Positions 12,182-21,776 of a stretch of DNA of 56,239 bases are shown here, piece by piece. Origin of the DNA: Sporosarcina ureae (GTDB taxonomy: Bacteria; Bacillota; Bacilli; Bacillales_A; Planococcaceae). Under the pieces are notes generated by a model. It was given only the letters and a program-made list of their open reading frames with translations. It searched no databases and had not been told where the DNA came from. The translations under genes were made by a program, and so were the position numbers. How positions within the stretch are numbered: position 1 is the first letter of the stretch; every line of letters starts with the position of its first letter. The stretch is from positions 1 to 56,239 of the forward strand of contig NZ_JARIEA010000007.1 of NCBI RefSeq assembly GCF_029267015.1. Direction: 5' to 3'.

Positions 12182-13378
12182 ATGGATTTCTCTTTCACGA
12201 AAAAAGAAGAAAAATTTAGAGCTGAACTACGAACATGGCTCAAGGCCAATCTTCCTGAAGGTTGGCTAGAAGGCAAGCGAGACTTACCGGAAGATCTTGA
12301 TGAATACTCCCGCGTGTTACGCGCATGGCAAAATACATTGTACGAAGGCGGATGGGCAGCGATCGCGTGGCCGAAAGAATACGGTGGACGCAACGCGAGC
12401 TTGATGGAAGAAATCATCTATCATCAAGAAATGGTGCGCGTGAAAGCACCGCCACTCATTAACTATATCGGGATCCACATGGTAGGTCCTACGTTGATCG
12501 ACATCGGCACTGACGAACAAAAAGAAAGATATTTGAAGAAAATCTTAACAGGTGAAGAAATCTGGTGCCAAGGTTATTCAGAGCCGGGCGCAGGGTCGGA
12601 TTTAACCGGACTTAAAACACGTGCCGTAAAAGATGGTGATCGTTGGCTCATTAATGGTCAGAAAGTCTGGACAAGTTTTGGTCATGTGGCGGATAAATGC
12701 TTCTTGCTGACGAGAACGAGTACACATCCAGAGAAGAAACACCGCGGTATTACCGTGTTCATGATGGATATGGACCAGCCAGGCGTCGAAACACTTCCGA
12801 TTGTTCAGATGGATGGAGAGTCAGAATTTAACGAAGTGTACATGACAGATGCTGTAGCGACAGATGCGGATATCGTTGGACAAGTGGACTCAGGCTGGCA
12901 TGTATTGATTGCTTTAATGCTCCATGAGCGTACAGGGATCGGTGCAGAACTCTTTACACTCGAAAAACAATTCAACGATACGGTGGAACTGGCACAGCAG
13001 TATAAAGTAAACGGCCGTCCATTAATTGAAAATCCAGCAGTTAGACAGAAATTAGCAAATTTCTATGCCCGCGTGCGTGGATCGCTACTCAATTACTATA
13101 AAAACCTAACAACGACGATCAAGAACGGTCAACCAGGTGCAGAAACGTCTATCGATAAATTGGTCGTTACGGAGCTACATCAAGCACTTTCTGCTTTCGC
13201 GGTGGAAATTCAAGGACACCAAGGTGTGTTATTGGATAAGGATGCTGCAGCGGATCCGAAGTGGCAGCATTTATTCCTCGCTTCATTCGGACAGACAATT
13301 GGTGGCGGTACGAGTGAAGTACAGCGCAATACGATTGGCGAGCGGGTACTCGGATTACCAAAAGACATGGGACGTTAA
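12182..13378 (+). CDS. Acyl-CoA dehydrogenase, subunit 1 (probable catalytic subunit)
   Basis: A 398-residue FAD-dependent dehydrogenase with the three-domain ACAD fold: N-terminal helices, the substrate/FAD loop WCQGYSEPGAGSDLTGLKTRA, and a C-terminal helical domain. The medium-chain-type Glu (EGT motif) is replaced, as the segment reads IGGGTSEVQRN. A Glu in ALMLHERTGIG lies where isovaleryl-CoA dehydrogenase has its base. With the unlike ACAD that follows, this suggests an alpha2beta2 heterotetramer with one type of active site. It would oxidise an acyl-CoA to the enoyl-CoA and pass electrons to EtfBA encoded downstream. Confidence 0.88.
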   Translation: MDFSFTKKEEKFRAELRTWLKANLPEGWLEGKRDLPEDLDEYSRVLRAWQNTLYEGGWAAIAWPKEYGGRNASLMEEIIYHQEMVRVKAPPLINYIGIHMVGPTLIDIGTDEQKERYLKKILTGEEIWCQGYSEPGAGSDLTGLKTRAVKDGDRWLINGQKVWTSFGHVADKCFLLTRTSTHPEKKHRGITVFMMDMDQPGVETLPIVQMDGESEFNEVYMTDAVATDADIVGQVDSGWHVLIALMLHERTGIGAELFTLEKQFNDTVELAQQYKVNGRPLIENPAVRQKLANFYARVRGSLLNYYKNLTTTIKNGQPGAETSIDKLVVTELHQALSAFAVEIQGHQGVLLDKDAAADPKWQHLFLASFGQTIGGGTSEVQRNTIGERVLGLPKDMGR

Positions 13379-13398
13379 TAGATGTGGAGGGATGAACT

Positions 13399-14532
13399 AT
13401 GGACTTTTCATTAACAGAAGAGCAAGAAATGTTTCGTGGACATATTCGCAAAATGCTAGATAAATTCGGTGGCACACAAGTAGCTCGAGAAATGATCGAC
13501 CAAAATCCGCAAAATTTGAAGAAAGTGTACAAGACGCTATCTGTACTCGGATGCAGCGGCATCAACATTCCAGAAGAGTATGACGGCATGGACCTCGAGG
13601 CACTCGATCTCGTTCCAACGTTTGAAGAGATGGGCCGTTCGTTAGTACCCGGCTTATTCATGGAAACTTCTGCATTGGCAGTGCCGATTCTCAAGAAATA
13701 TGCGACAGAGGAGCAAAAACAACAGTATTTACCGGCGATCGCCTCAGGAGAAAAGTGGATTTCATTCGCAGCACTGGAACCATTCAACGACTTCTCCCCG
13801 GCAGGTATCCACTGTACTTTGGAGCAGAAAGATGGACAGTACGTACTAAACGGCACGAAGACGCTTGTACCCGAAGCGGAACTTGCGGATGCATTCCTCG
13901 TGCTCGTACGCACAAACCAAGAAGATCTAGAAGACGGACTTTCACTTGTGTTGATCGATAAGACGGAAGCCATGAACATCGAGAAACAATCATCGTTTGA
14001 CGAATCCAAACATGTAGCGAAGATGGAATTCGAAAATTTGGTCATCACTAAAGAGCAAATCATTGGTGAAGTAGATAAAGGATGGACGCAACTTCAAGAA
14101 GGTCTATTGTACTTTAACGCTGCACTTAGTTCATACATTGTCGGCGCAATGGAGCAAGTCGTCCATATGGCGACGGAATATGCGAAGATTCGAGAGCAAT
14201 TTGGTCAAGCGATCGGACGTTTCCAAGCGATCAAGCACAGTATTGTGAACATGAAAGTGAATCTTGAAATCGCTCGTTCACTGAGCCATTATGCCAACTG
14301 GGTAGTCGATACAGAAGAATTTGACCGTGAAGCAGCAGTATATAGCGCCCGTACATATGCGACGGAAAAATTCATCGAAGTCTCGGCACATAATATCCAA
14401 GTCCATGGCGGCATCGGATTCACAGAAGAAATCGATTGCCATTTATATGTTAAGCGTGCTCGCTATTATGATCAGTATTTAGGCTCTACCCCTTTCTATC
14501 AAGAAAAAGTAGTCGCTTCACTAGGCTGGTAA
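13399..14532 (+). CDS. Acyl-CoA dehydrogenase, subunit 2
   Basis: A 377-residue ACAD-family protein, 20 bases after subunit 1 and clearly divergent from it. The N-terminal domain (MDFSLTEEQEMFRGHIRKML) and the FAD-binding REQFGQAIGRFQAIKH are typical. The usual catalytic Glu positions are not filled: the C-terminal segment reads YLGSTPFYQEK, and no ER motif was found in the helix where subunit 1 has one. This is the pattern of the non-catalytic partner in heteromeric ACADs. It could still act alone. Shine-Dalgarno GGAGGGATG. Confidence 0.85.
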   Translation: MDFSLTEEQEMFRGHIRKMLDKFGGTQVAREMIDQNPQNLKKVYKTLSVLGCSGINIPEEYDGMDLEALDLVPTFEEMGRSLVPGLFMETSALAVPILKKYATEEQKQQYLPAIASGEKWISFAALEPFNDFSPAGIHCTLEQKDGQYVLNGTKTLVPEAELADAFLVLVRTNQEDLEDGLSLVLIDKTEAMNIEKQSSFDESKHVAKMEFENLVITKEQIIGEVDKGWTQLQEGLLYFNAALSSYIVGAMEQVVHMATEYAKIREQFGQAIGRFQAIKHSIVNMKVNLEIARSLSHYANWVVDTEEFDREAAVYSARTYATEKFIEVSAHNIQVHGGIGFTEEIDCHLYVKRARYYDQYLGSTPFYQEKVVASLGW

Positions 14533-14550
14533 TTTGAAGGAGGAAACCAT

Positions 14551-16038
14551 ATGACGAATGTATCCGAGAAATCCAAATTGACGACATACGGTAATATCAT
14601 CAACGGCAAGTCCGTACAAGCGAAGGACGGGGAAGTATCTAACAGTATCGACCCGTCTACAGGTGAAGTGTGGGCGAAGATTCCGTCCAGTAAGAAAGAA
14701 GATGCGGAACTTGTTATTCAAGCGGCACGTGGAGCGTTTGAAGATTGGTCGAATCTACCGGCACGTACACGCGGAGATTATATGCGCAAGATCGGAGACA
14801 TGATTTCTGACAATGCTACAGAGCTACTGGAACTCGAAACACGCAACAATGGCTGGGTACTCGATGAATACGGTTATCTCGCGGAAGTGTTGAAGCAAGT
14901 TTGGTACGACGCAGCAGGGGCAGCCACACTAGTAGGGGCACAAGGGCGTACCGTACAGATGGGTACAGGGGATTTCGGCTTCACGAAGCGTAAACCGTAT
15001 GGAGTAGTCGTTGGTATCTTACCTTGGAACGCACCGCTGTTTACGTTCACGATCAAAGCAGCCTATGCGCTCGCAGCAGGAAACACCGTCGTCATCAAGC
15101 CAGCTGAAAGTGGAGCGGTTGGATCTTTACGTTACGGTGAACTAATTGCACAAATTCTGCCTCCTGGCGTACTCAATGTCATTTCCGGGGCAGGTCGCGA
15201 AATTGGAGATTATCTTGTCAGTCACGAGGAAGTGAATAAAGTGAGTTTGACCGGCTCTAAGGCAACGGCTGAACGAATTACGAAGGCTACTGCCCATTCA
15301 CCGAAGTCACTGATTTTTGAGCTCGGTGGTAAGTCACCGAATATCGTCTTTGAAGACGCCAATATCGATCAAGCGGTACACGGGTTGATCAACGGAATCT
15401 TCACACCAAACTCGGGTCAAATATGTGTAGGTGGGTCACGCATGCTAATCCAGCGTTCCGTTTACGACGAAGTGGTCGGACGCTTGAAAGAGTTAATGAC
15501 AGACAAGGAATTCGTTAAGCACGGTAATACGCTCGATACGACGAATACAATGGGGCCGATCGCCAATGAAGCGCAATTCAAGTCGGTTTGCGGCTATATC
15601 GACGAAGCATCAAAAGACGATTACGAGATTGTCTTCGGTGGACAGTATGGTGGGGAAGCAGTTTTACCTGGTCAGCCGGAATACGCGGACGGCTACTGGG
15701 TACAGCCGACACTCGTAAAGGTAGCGGATAACAGCACAAGACTAGCTCGTGAAGAAATTTTCGGTCCGGTGGCGGTCGCGATTCCGTTCGATACGGAAGA
15801 AGAAGCGATTCAAATTGCGAATGATACGAACTTCGGCTTAGCGGCTGGAGTGTGGACGCAGAACTTAGGTCGTGCTCACCGGATGATAGATAAGCTTCAA
15901 GCGGGCAATGTATGGGTCAATACGTACGCTAGAGTGGGAGCGGATCTGCCGTTTAGTGGTGTAAAGGAAAGTGGTTACGGTACAGACTCGATTCTTGATT
16001 ATACACAGGAGAAAGCGTGTGTCATCAATATAGGCTAA
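14551..16038 (+). CDS. NAD(P)-dependent aldehyde dehydrogenase
   Basis: A 495-residue cytosolic ALDH. It has the NAD(P)-binding region GILPWNAPLFTFTIK and GNTVVIKPAE, the general-base Glu in FELGGKSPNIVFED, the catalytic Cys in NSGQICVGGSRM, and EEIFGPV with GNVWVNTY near the C-terminus. In this operon it most likely oxidises the aldehyde released by the thiolase-fold/DUF35 aldolase to an acid. Shine-Dalgarno GAAGGAGG. A terminator follows, so the MFS and etf genes may also be driven by their own promoter. Confidence 0.92.
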   Translation: MTNVSEKSKLTTYGNIINGKSVQAKDGEVSNSIDPSTGEVWAKIPSSKKEDAELVIQAARGAFEDWSNLPARTRGDYMRKIGDMISDNATELLELETRNNGWVLDEYGYLAEVLKQVWYDAAGAATLVGAQGRTVQMGTGDFGFTKRKPYGVVVGILPWNAPLFTFTIKAAYALAAGNTVVIKPAESGAVGSLRYGELIAQILPPGVLNVISGAGREIGDYLVSHEEVNKVSLTGSKATAERITKATAHSPKSLIFELGGKSPNIVFEDANIDQAVHGLINGIFTPNSGQICVGGSRMLIQRSVYDEVVGRLKELMTDKEFVKHGNTLDTTNTMGPIANEAQFKSVCGYIDEASKDDYEIVFGGQYGGEAVLPGQPEYADGYWVQPTLVKVADNSTRLAREEIFGPVAVAIPFDTEEEAIQIANDTNFGLAAGVWTQNLGRAHRMIDKLQAGNVWVNTYARVGADLPFSGVKESGYGTDSILDYTQEKACVINIG

Positions 16039-16055
16039 TCCACTAGTAACGATAA

Positions 16056-16114
16056 GATCTGTGGCGGGAGAGCTTCGGTTTTGCTGCAAGCATGCCTCCT
16101 CCCGCAGATTTTTA
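16056..16114 (+). terminator. Terminator after the aldehyde dehydrogenase gene
   Basis: An outer stem ATCTGTGGCGGGAG (16057-16070) pairs with CTCCCGCAGAT (16099-16109) and encloses an internal small hairpin. It is followed by TTTTT. It may be only partial, since the downstream genes look functionally linked. Confidence 0.8.
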
Positions 16115-16186
16115 GACCTCAGCTAGATTTGACATAATAAATAAAGCTTACAAACTAGTACAACATCGATAAAGGGAGGCCACTAT

Positions 16187-17629
16187 ATGAGTGAAGCGGC
16201 ATTGAAGGATCAATCGATTAATAGAGGTTTTTTGTTCATCAGTTTCGGAGCGTTCTTTATTATGTTAAGTTTAGCGACCCATCTTCCAGCTTATCCGCAT
16301 ATGATAGCGGAATTTAATCTAACGCCGGGCTATGCCGTGTGGATGCAACTTGGTTTGGCTATCGGATTGACAGGTTTCCAGCCGTTACTCGGATGGATCG
16401 GCGATTCGTTCGGATTGAAGATTGTGATCTTGATCGGTGGAATCTTTATGGTCATCGGTTCATTGCTTGTAGCGTTCTCGTTTTCATTTTGGGTGCTTGT
16501 TCTTGGGTTGTTCTTTAAGGGAATCTCGGGAGCGGCGATTGCACCATCGGGAATTGCCTATGCCGGAAAATTCATGGTAGGTACACAGCGTGCTAAAGCA
16601 ATTGGAACGTTTGCGGCATTCATTACGATCGGTTCAGTGTTCGGACCAATCATTAGCGGCATGATCGTTGATAATGCCAACTGGCAAGCGAGCTTTATGT
16701 TCACTGCTGTTCTTGGCGGAGTAGGAATTGCGCTCTTCGCTTTTGTCCCACATGTCAAAGTACCAGCAAGAAAGAAGCTGGATGTTCTTGGATTGGCTTT
16801 CGTTATTATCCTGTTATTGGGTCTACTTACGATTCCGACATTCATCAATAGCTTCGGTATCGAATCCGGTATGTGGATCCCATCATTGCTAGTATTCGTT
16901 TCGGCATTGATTATCTTGATCTTCGTAGAGAAGAAACAAAAAGCCCCATTGCTAGATTTGAAGTATGCCGTAAACCGTAATTTCTGGGTTCCAACGACGA
17001 TTGCTGTATTCATTTTCCTTGGATACACAGGCATCATGTACTTACTGACATTCTTCGTCCAGAACGTACAAGGGAAAGCGGCTACGACGGTTGGATTTTT
17101 ACAGATGGCGGTATTCCTCGGTACATCAGTCGCAGCGTACTTCAGCGGAAGAATTTTGAAGAAACTTTCCGCCCGAACGATTATAGGCTCAGGAATTCTC
17201 GTATTTGCTTCCGGGATTATCATGTTGAATTTCGTGACACTAACGACATCGTTCATCTATTTGTTCATTTCAATGAGTCTAATTGGGATTGGCGTCGGTT
17301 TCCAAACACCCGCAGTAAAAGGCTTGATCGTTTCGGAAGCGTCCATTGAACGAATGAATGTCGTGACATTTACAAATACAGTCATTGAAAGTCTGGCACA
17401 GAGAATGGGCGCATCGTTTGCTTTAGTCGCTTTCTCGATCTTCAGTGCAAGTGGTAACAATGTCGGAGCGGTAGTCAGTACTTCCTGGGTCATCCTGGGC
17501 TTCGTCGTCATCGCATTGTTGTTCTTACCGTTAATTCCGCGGACTATTCCTGGAATCCATACGGGTGAAGACGACCTTCTCGGGACGAAAATCATACCGA
17601 AACCTTTAAAAATAGAAGAAATTAACTAA
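16187..17629 (+). CDS. MFS transporter of the catabolic cluster
   Basis: A 480-residue major facilitator with many hydrophobic helices and the characteristic motif-A loop GWIGDSFGLKIVIL between helices 2 and 3. The length suits either 12 or 14 helices (DHA2-like), and I could not settle the count. Placed between the degradative enzymes and etfBA, it is a likely importer of the substrate, although exporters of this family exist. A TTGACA at 16129-16134 has only a poor -10. Shine-Dalgarno AAAGGGAGG. Confidence 0.85.
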   Translation: MSEAALKDQSINRGFLFISFGAFFIMLSLATHLPAYPHMIAEFNLTPGYAVWMQLGLAIGLTGFQPLLGWIGDSFGLKIVILIGGIFMVIGSLLVAFSFSFWVLVLGLFFKGISGAAIAPSGIAYAGKFMVGTQRAKAIGTFAAFITIGSVFGPIISGMIVDNANWQASFMFTAVLGGVGIALFAFVPHVKVPARKKLDVLGLAFVIILLLGLLTIPTFINSFGIESGMWIPSLLVFVSALIILIFVEKKQKAPLLDLKYAVNRNFWVPTTIAVFIFLGYTGIMYLLTFFVQNVQGKAATTVGFLQMAVFLGTSVAAYFSGRILKKLSARTIIGSGILVFASGIIMLNFVTLTTSFIYLFISMSLIGIGVGFQTPAVKGLIVSEASIERMNVVTFTNTVIESLAQRMGASFALVAFSIFSASGNNVGAVVSTSWVILGFVVIALLFLPLIPRTIPGIHTGEDDLLGTKIIPKPLKIEEIN

Positions 17630-17662
17630 ATTTGCTGTTGCGTACAGAGAGGAGTCTTTACT

Positions 17663-18436
17663 ATGAATATTTATGTCTTATTGAAGAAAACATTCGACAC
17701 GGAAGAAGCCATTACCGTGTCAGGTGGCAAAATTGATGAGAGCGGTGCAGAATTCATTATTAATCCGTACGATGAATACGCCGTCGAAGAAGCCATTCAG
17801 CAGCGTGATGAGCACGGTGGTAGGGTAACCGTCGTCACAATCGGTGATCAGGACTCGGAGAAGCAACTACGCACGGCGCTCGCTATGGGAGCCGATCACG
17901 CAGTACTCATCAATACGGATGACGACCTAGACGAAGGCGATCAGTTCACGACAGCGAAAATTCTCGAGAAATTCTTTGAAGAAAGAGAAGCGGATTTGAT
18001 CCTCGCAGGCAACGTAGCGATCGACGAGGCAAGCGGCCAAGTCGGTCCGCGTCTTGCTGAACGTTTGGACATGCCGTTCATCACGACGATTGTCAAACTA
18101 GAAATCGCTGACGGTGTAGCGACAATCGAAAAAGACGTGGAAGGCGATCTAGAAAGAATCGAAGTATCACTTCCCGTTCTCGTTACATGCCAGCAAGGAT
18201 TGAATGAGCCGAGATATACCTCACTGCCAGGCATTATGAAAGCGAAGAAGAAGCCTCTTGAGCAGCTGGAGCTAGATGATCTAGACCTGGATGAAGACGA
18301 CGTGGCGGCCAAGACAGCAACTATTGCGGTGTTCCTTCCTCCTACAAAACAAGCTGGACGTATTCTAGCTGGCGAAACAGAAGTCCAAGTGAAAGAATTG
18401 GTCAATTTATTGAGGAATGAAGCGAAAGTAATGTAA
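17663..18436 (+). CDS. etfB: Electron transfer flavoprotein beta subunit
   Basis: A 257-residue EtfB/FixA-family subunit that binds AMP or FAD and docks to acyl-CoA dehydrogenases. Family segments: NPYDEYAVEEAIQ, the nucleotide-binding ALAMGADHAVLI, and the recognition-loop region ILAGNVAIDEASGQVGPRLAE. Shine-Dalgarno AGAGGAG. It forms a heterodimer with EtfA, encoded 30 bases downstream. Placement after two ACAD genes indicates that it takes the electrons from their reaction and passes them to the quinone pool. Confidence 0.95.
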   Translation: MNIYVLLKKTFDTEEAITVSGGKIDESGAEFIINPYDEYAVEEAIQQRDEHGGRVTVVTIGDQDSEKQLRTALAMGADHAVLINTDDDLDEGDQFTTAKILEKFFEEREADLILAGNVAIDEASGQVGPRLAERLDMPFITTIVKLEIADGVATIEKDVEGDLERIEVSLPVLVTCQQGLNEPRYTSLPGIMKAKKKPLEQLELDDLDLDEDDVAAKTATIAVFLPPTKQAGRILAGETEVQVKELVNLLRNEAKVM

Positions 18437-18466
18437 CTACGCCTAGAGACGGAAAGGAGTTTTATC

Positions 18467-19453
18467 ATGAGTAAAAAAATACTAGTAATCGGTGAATTGC
18501 AACAAGGAGATCTACGAAAAGTAAGTTATGAGACGATCGCAGCCGCGAAACAACTGGATGTCGATGCGGAAATTATAGCATTGGTCATGGGAGACGGTGA
18601 TTTACAAAAACCGGCTAACGACATGATTCAGTATGGTGCCGATCGTGCGATTACAGTAACTCACGCAAACTTAAGCAATTATACTTCTGAAGGCTACGGT
18701 CAAGTCATTATGGAAGTCATGCGAGAAGAAAATCCATCGGGTATCATCATGGGCCATACTTCCATCGGTAAAGATGTCACTCCTAAAATCGCAAGTCGCT
18801 TAGAACTCGGTTTGATATCAGATGCCGTGGCGATTGAAAAAGAGGACGATCAAGTAGTCTTCACTAGACCGATCTACTCCGGTAAAGCGTTCGAGAAGAA
18901 AGTGATGAAAGACGACGGACTATTGTTCGCCACCATCCGTCCGAATAATATTTCAGCATTACAGCACGATGCAAGCCGTACAGGCGATATCACTGCAAAA
19001 GAAGTAGATGTCAAAGATTTGCGAACGATTGTCAAAGAAGTGATCCGCAAGAAAACTGAAGGCGTCGACCTATCCGAAGCAAAGATCGTTATCGCAGGCG
19101 GACGTGGCGTTAAAAGTGCGGAAGGCTTTAATGCATTGTATGAGTTAGCAGAACTGCTTGGAGGCGCTGTAGGGGCTTCTCGTGGCGCGTGTGACGCAGA
19201 TTACTGTGATTACTCCTTGCAAATCGGTCAAACAGGTAAAGTCGTGACGCCAGACCTTTATATTGCGGTAGGGATCTCCGGTGCCATTCAGCATATGGCT
19301 GGGATGTCGAACTCCAAAGTAATTGTCGCCATCAACAGTGATGCAGAGGCGAACATCTTCAACATGGCAGATTACGGAATCGTCGGAGATCTATTTGAAG
19401 TCCTTCCATTACTGATTAAAGAAATGAAACTAGAAGGCGCGCTCACATCTTAA
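18467..19453 (+). CDS. etfA: Electron transfer flavoprotein alpha subunit
   Basis: A 328-residue EtfA/FixB-family subunit carrying the C-terminal FAD domain: VIAGGRGVKSAEGFNALYEL, then GAVGASRGACDADYC, LQIGQTGKVVTPDLYIAVGI and SGAIQHMAGM. The usual SRAAVDAG stretch is here SRGACDAD with an extra cysteine pair, a mild departure from housekeeping EtfA. This fits a pathway-specific copy. It ends the cluster at a strong terminator. Confidence 0.95.
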   Translation: MSKKILVIGELQQGDLRKVSYETIAAAKQLDVDAEIIALVMGDGDLQKPANDMIQYGADRAITVTHANLSNYTSEGYGQVIMEVMREENPSGIIMGHTSIGKDVTPKIASRLELGLISDAVAIEKEDDQVVFTRPIYSGKAFEKKVMKDDGLLFATIRPNNISALQHDASRTGDITAKEVDVKDLRTIVKEVIRKKTEGVDLSEAKIVIAGGRGVKSAEGFNALYELAELLGGAVGASRGACDADYCDYSLQIGQTGKVVTPDLYIAVGISGAIQHMAGMSNSKVIVAINSDAEANIFNMADYGIVGDLFEVLPLLIKEMKLEGALTS

Positions 19454-19460
19454 ATTGTAA

Positions 19461-19503
19461 CAAGCCGTACAGTTCAAATCGTGAACTGTACGGCTTGTTT
19501 TTG
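19461..19503 (+). terminator. Terminator of etfBA
   Basis: A perfect 16-bp inverted repeat, CAAGCCGTACAGTTCA (19461-19476) and its complement (19482-19497), with a 5-base loop and a T-run. Confidence 0.97.
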
Positions 19504-19554
19504 CCTCAGCTGCTTTTATTCCTGTAAGAGCATATAGATAATTCTGTAATCTCA

Positions 19555-19563
19555 TGATATACT
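19555..19563 (+). promoter_or_regulatory. Candidate extended -10 promoter of the large XRE protein
   Basis: TGATATACT (19555-19563) is TG-N-TATACT, 35 bases before the TTG start. No convincing -35 was seen. Confidence 0.45.
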
Positions 19564-19597
19564 ACTTGGAAATTACGGTTTATCGGGGGGACAATTT

Positions 19598-21598
19598 TTG
19601 ATCAATTACGATTTACTGTTGAATGACACGAACTACGAACTAATCCACCATCAATCAATCGCTAATAAAATCGACCGATTCCAAGTGATCATCATTCATG
19701 ATCGCCAACCCAATTTTTTTGATTATAATTATTTACTAAACTTTCCTTCTGAGAACGTACGAAAAAAAGTAGATGCCAACCGCATTTTCCCGAGAGTAAA
19801 AAACGAAACATTCGTCGTCCGTCAGCAAAACTACGATGACAACGTTGATTTATTTTTCAAGATGCGTGTAGATGCGAGACGTGAACTACTAGCGAAAGCG
19901 ACAGAGTTCATGATCGCTAAATTTTTCAGCACTTATGAAAGTCATCTGGCGCCGTTACTTGCGGATAAGCCGACACTCAAATGGGACATTATCAATAAAT
20001 TACATGATAAATACGATAAAATGCTACGTGCACACGTCGGACTTAACGATGAAAATTCTTGGAATGTATTCAGCACATGGTACAGAACGTATTTAAAGAA
20101 TTATACCGTCAACGAGTTAATCGTAAAACATGGTTATGATACGTTGAACGCTCTTGATAAAGAAGAGTTAAATGCTTTATTCCTCGAGAAAATGAGCAAA
20201 AGTTTTGCTTCTAATGACAGCTTTCTGAATACGTTTACTACTGACGTCAACGCGTATATTGAAAAAATGGTTTCTGAAATACTCGTGGCGTTTGAATCTG
20301 AAAAAAACTCCATGGAGCAGATCAATGAATTACTCGGGGTTAGCCCGAATTTTTCCATGCATCAGCCGATTGAAGCTACAGTAAAAACAAATAATCTTGT
20401 TGTCATGAGTAATGCTGTGTATCAATTCATTACAGAAGCGATTTCTAACCAGAAATTCATATGCGAAGCGGATCAATGGCCACGCGCAACTATTCATGGT
20501 CCTAAATTAGAGGGTTCTTTGCAACTGCTTCCGAATGAAGAGAGCCGTACTGCAAGCCAAATGAATCTACTGCATGGCTATGCCCATACGTTATCAGAAG
20601 TCGATGTCGACGTACTCGATTCGCTATGTCATATGTATTTGGCACAATCACCGCAAGCAGACAAACGAGTAGAAGTCCGGATTGATGACTTATTAACAAT
20701 TCGTGGACTCAAAACCAAACTCGGGGGCACGGGGCGACGAGGTGGCTATGAAAAAGAACAACGCACTCAAGTATTGAAAGCGCTTTCGATTATACAAGCA
20801 CTATGGATGCAACTTGATAGTGTAGTAGTCTATGAACAAGGCAAACCGATTACTAAGAACATGCAAGGACGTGCGTTTCTTTTCACGAATGAAGACGGAA
20901 GTCCATTCGAATTCACTGAAGATGTAGTATCGGAACATTTATTTATCAAGCTCGGAGAAGTATTCAATCATTTCTTACAAGGCTCTGCCAGACAAGTGAA
21001 ACTACTGCCGAATCAAGCGATCGAACTAAATCCATACCAGCGTAAATGGGAGAAAAAACTCATTCGGTATATTAGCTGGCGCTGGCGTACACAAGCACGC
21101 AAAGCAAGCTACTTGCAGCCACATAAAATCAGCACATTGCTCGAAAAAATAGGTATACAAATTGATACACAGGCTCCGTCACGCATTCGCGACCGTCTGG
21201 AGAAAGCGCTAGATCTACTAGAAGAAGAAGGTGTCATTACGTTTTGGCAATACAATCAATGGAACGAAGACAGCATGTCGAAAAAAGGATGGCTACGCGT
21301 ATGGTTAGATGCTACGATCATCATCGCACCACCTGACGAGATTGTGAGCTATTATGAACCGATCGAGAGAAAGAAATCGGTCAAGACGACAACCAGTTTT
21401 TCCTTAGAGCAACCTAAAGAAAAAATCTGCAAAAACATAGGTAGTGATTTTAAGGAATGCCGCATCAAACGTGGCTTGACACTTAAACAAGTATCCGATC
21501 AATTGAAAATTTCGACATCCTATATAAGTAATATTGAACGAGGCGGGGCGTTGCCATCGCAAAGCGTCTATAAAAAGATGAAGGAATGGTTAAACTAA
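19598..21598 (+). CDS. Large orphan protein with C-terminal XRE-type helix-turn-helix
   Basis: A 666-residue protein I cannot assign to a named family. The C-terminal ~55 residues form a clear XRE/Cro HTH (FKECRIKRGLTLKQVSDQL, then ISTSYISNIERGG). The middle (about 350-570) has TIRGLKTKLGGTGRRGGYEKE and a region rich in basic and aromatic residues (ISWRWRTQARKASYLQPHKI, EALDLLEEEGVITF-like), reminiscent of winged-helix plasmid initiators; that likeness is only suggestive. No signal or membrane segment. The start is TTG behind CGGGGGGAC. It stands alone beside the terminus region, 1 kb before the dif-like site, so it may be a remnant of an integrated element. Confidence 0.7.
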   Translation: MINYDLLLNDTNYELIHHQSIANKIDRFQVIIIHDRQPNFFDYNYLLNFPSENVRKKVDANRIFPRVKNETFVVRQQNYDDNVDLFFKMRVDARRELLAKATEFMIAKFFSTYESHLAPLLADKPTLKWDIINKLHDKYDKMLRAHVGLNDENSWNVFSTWYRTYLKNYTVNELIVKHGYDTLNALDKEELNALFLEKMSKSFASNDSFLNTFTTDVNAYIEKMVSEILVAFESEKNSMEQINELLGVSPNFSMHQPIEATVKTNNLVVMSNAVYQFITEAISNQKFICEADQWPRATIHGPKLEGSLQLLPNEESRTASQMNLLHGYAHTLSEVDVDVLDSLCHMYLAQSPQADKRVEVRIDDLLTIRGLKTKLGGTGRRGGYEKEQRTQVLKALSIIQALWMQLDSVVVYEQGKPITKNMQGRAFLFTNEDGSPFEFTEDVVSEHLFIKLGEVFNHFLQGSARQVKLLPNQAIELNPYQRKWEKKLIRYISWRWRTQARKASYLQPHKISTLLEKIGIQIDTQAPSRIRDRLEKALDLLEEEGVITFWQYNQWNEDSMSKKGWLRVWLDATIIIAPPDEIVSYYEPIERKKSVKTTTSFSLEQPKEKICKNIGSDFKECRIKRGLTLKQVSDQLKISTSYISNIERGGALPSQSVYKKMKEWLN

Positions 21599-21701
21599 AC
21601 TCGCGTCTTTTTTTAGTTTCGACTTACAATAATATGAAGATAAAAATATTTGTTATAAAAAATAAAAAAGCGAACATACAGACGCCATACTAGGGTATAC
21701 T

Positions 21702-21737
21702 AAGCAAAGCTCGTAAATTGTCGAGTTTTGCTTTTTT
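21702..21737 (+). terminator. Terminator downstream of the XRE protein
   Basis: AAGCAAAGCTCG (21702-21713) pairs with CGAGTTTTGCTT (21722-21733), followed by TTTT. It lies inside the first orphan rtp-type upstream region, between the GAACATAC block and the Ter-like block. Confidence 0.85.
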
Positions 21738-21776
21738 ATCGTCAAAAGCAATAACTAATAGACTTAAAATTCTTGA

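Noticed and set aside
21671-21686. LexA/SOS box at the GAACATAC blocks
   Set aside because: Only one half-site is present. The opposing GTTCG half at the required spacing is missing in all three copies.
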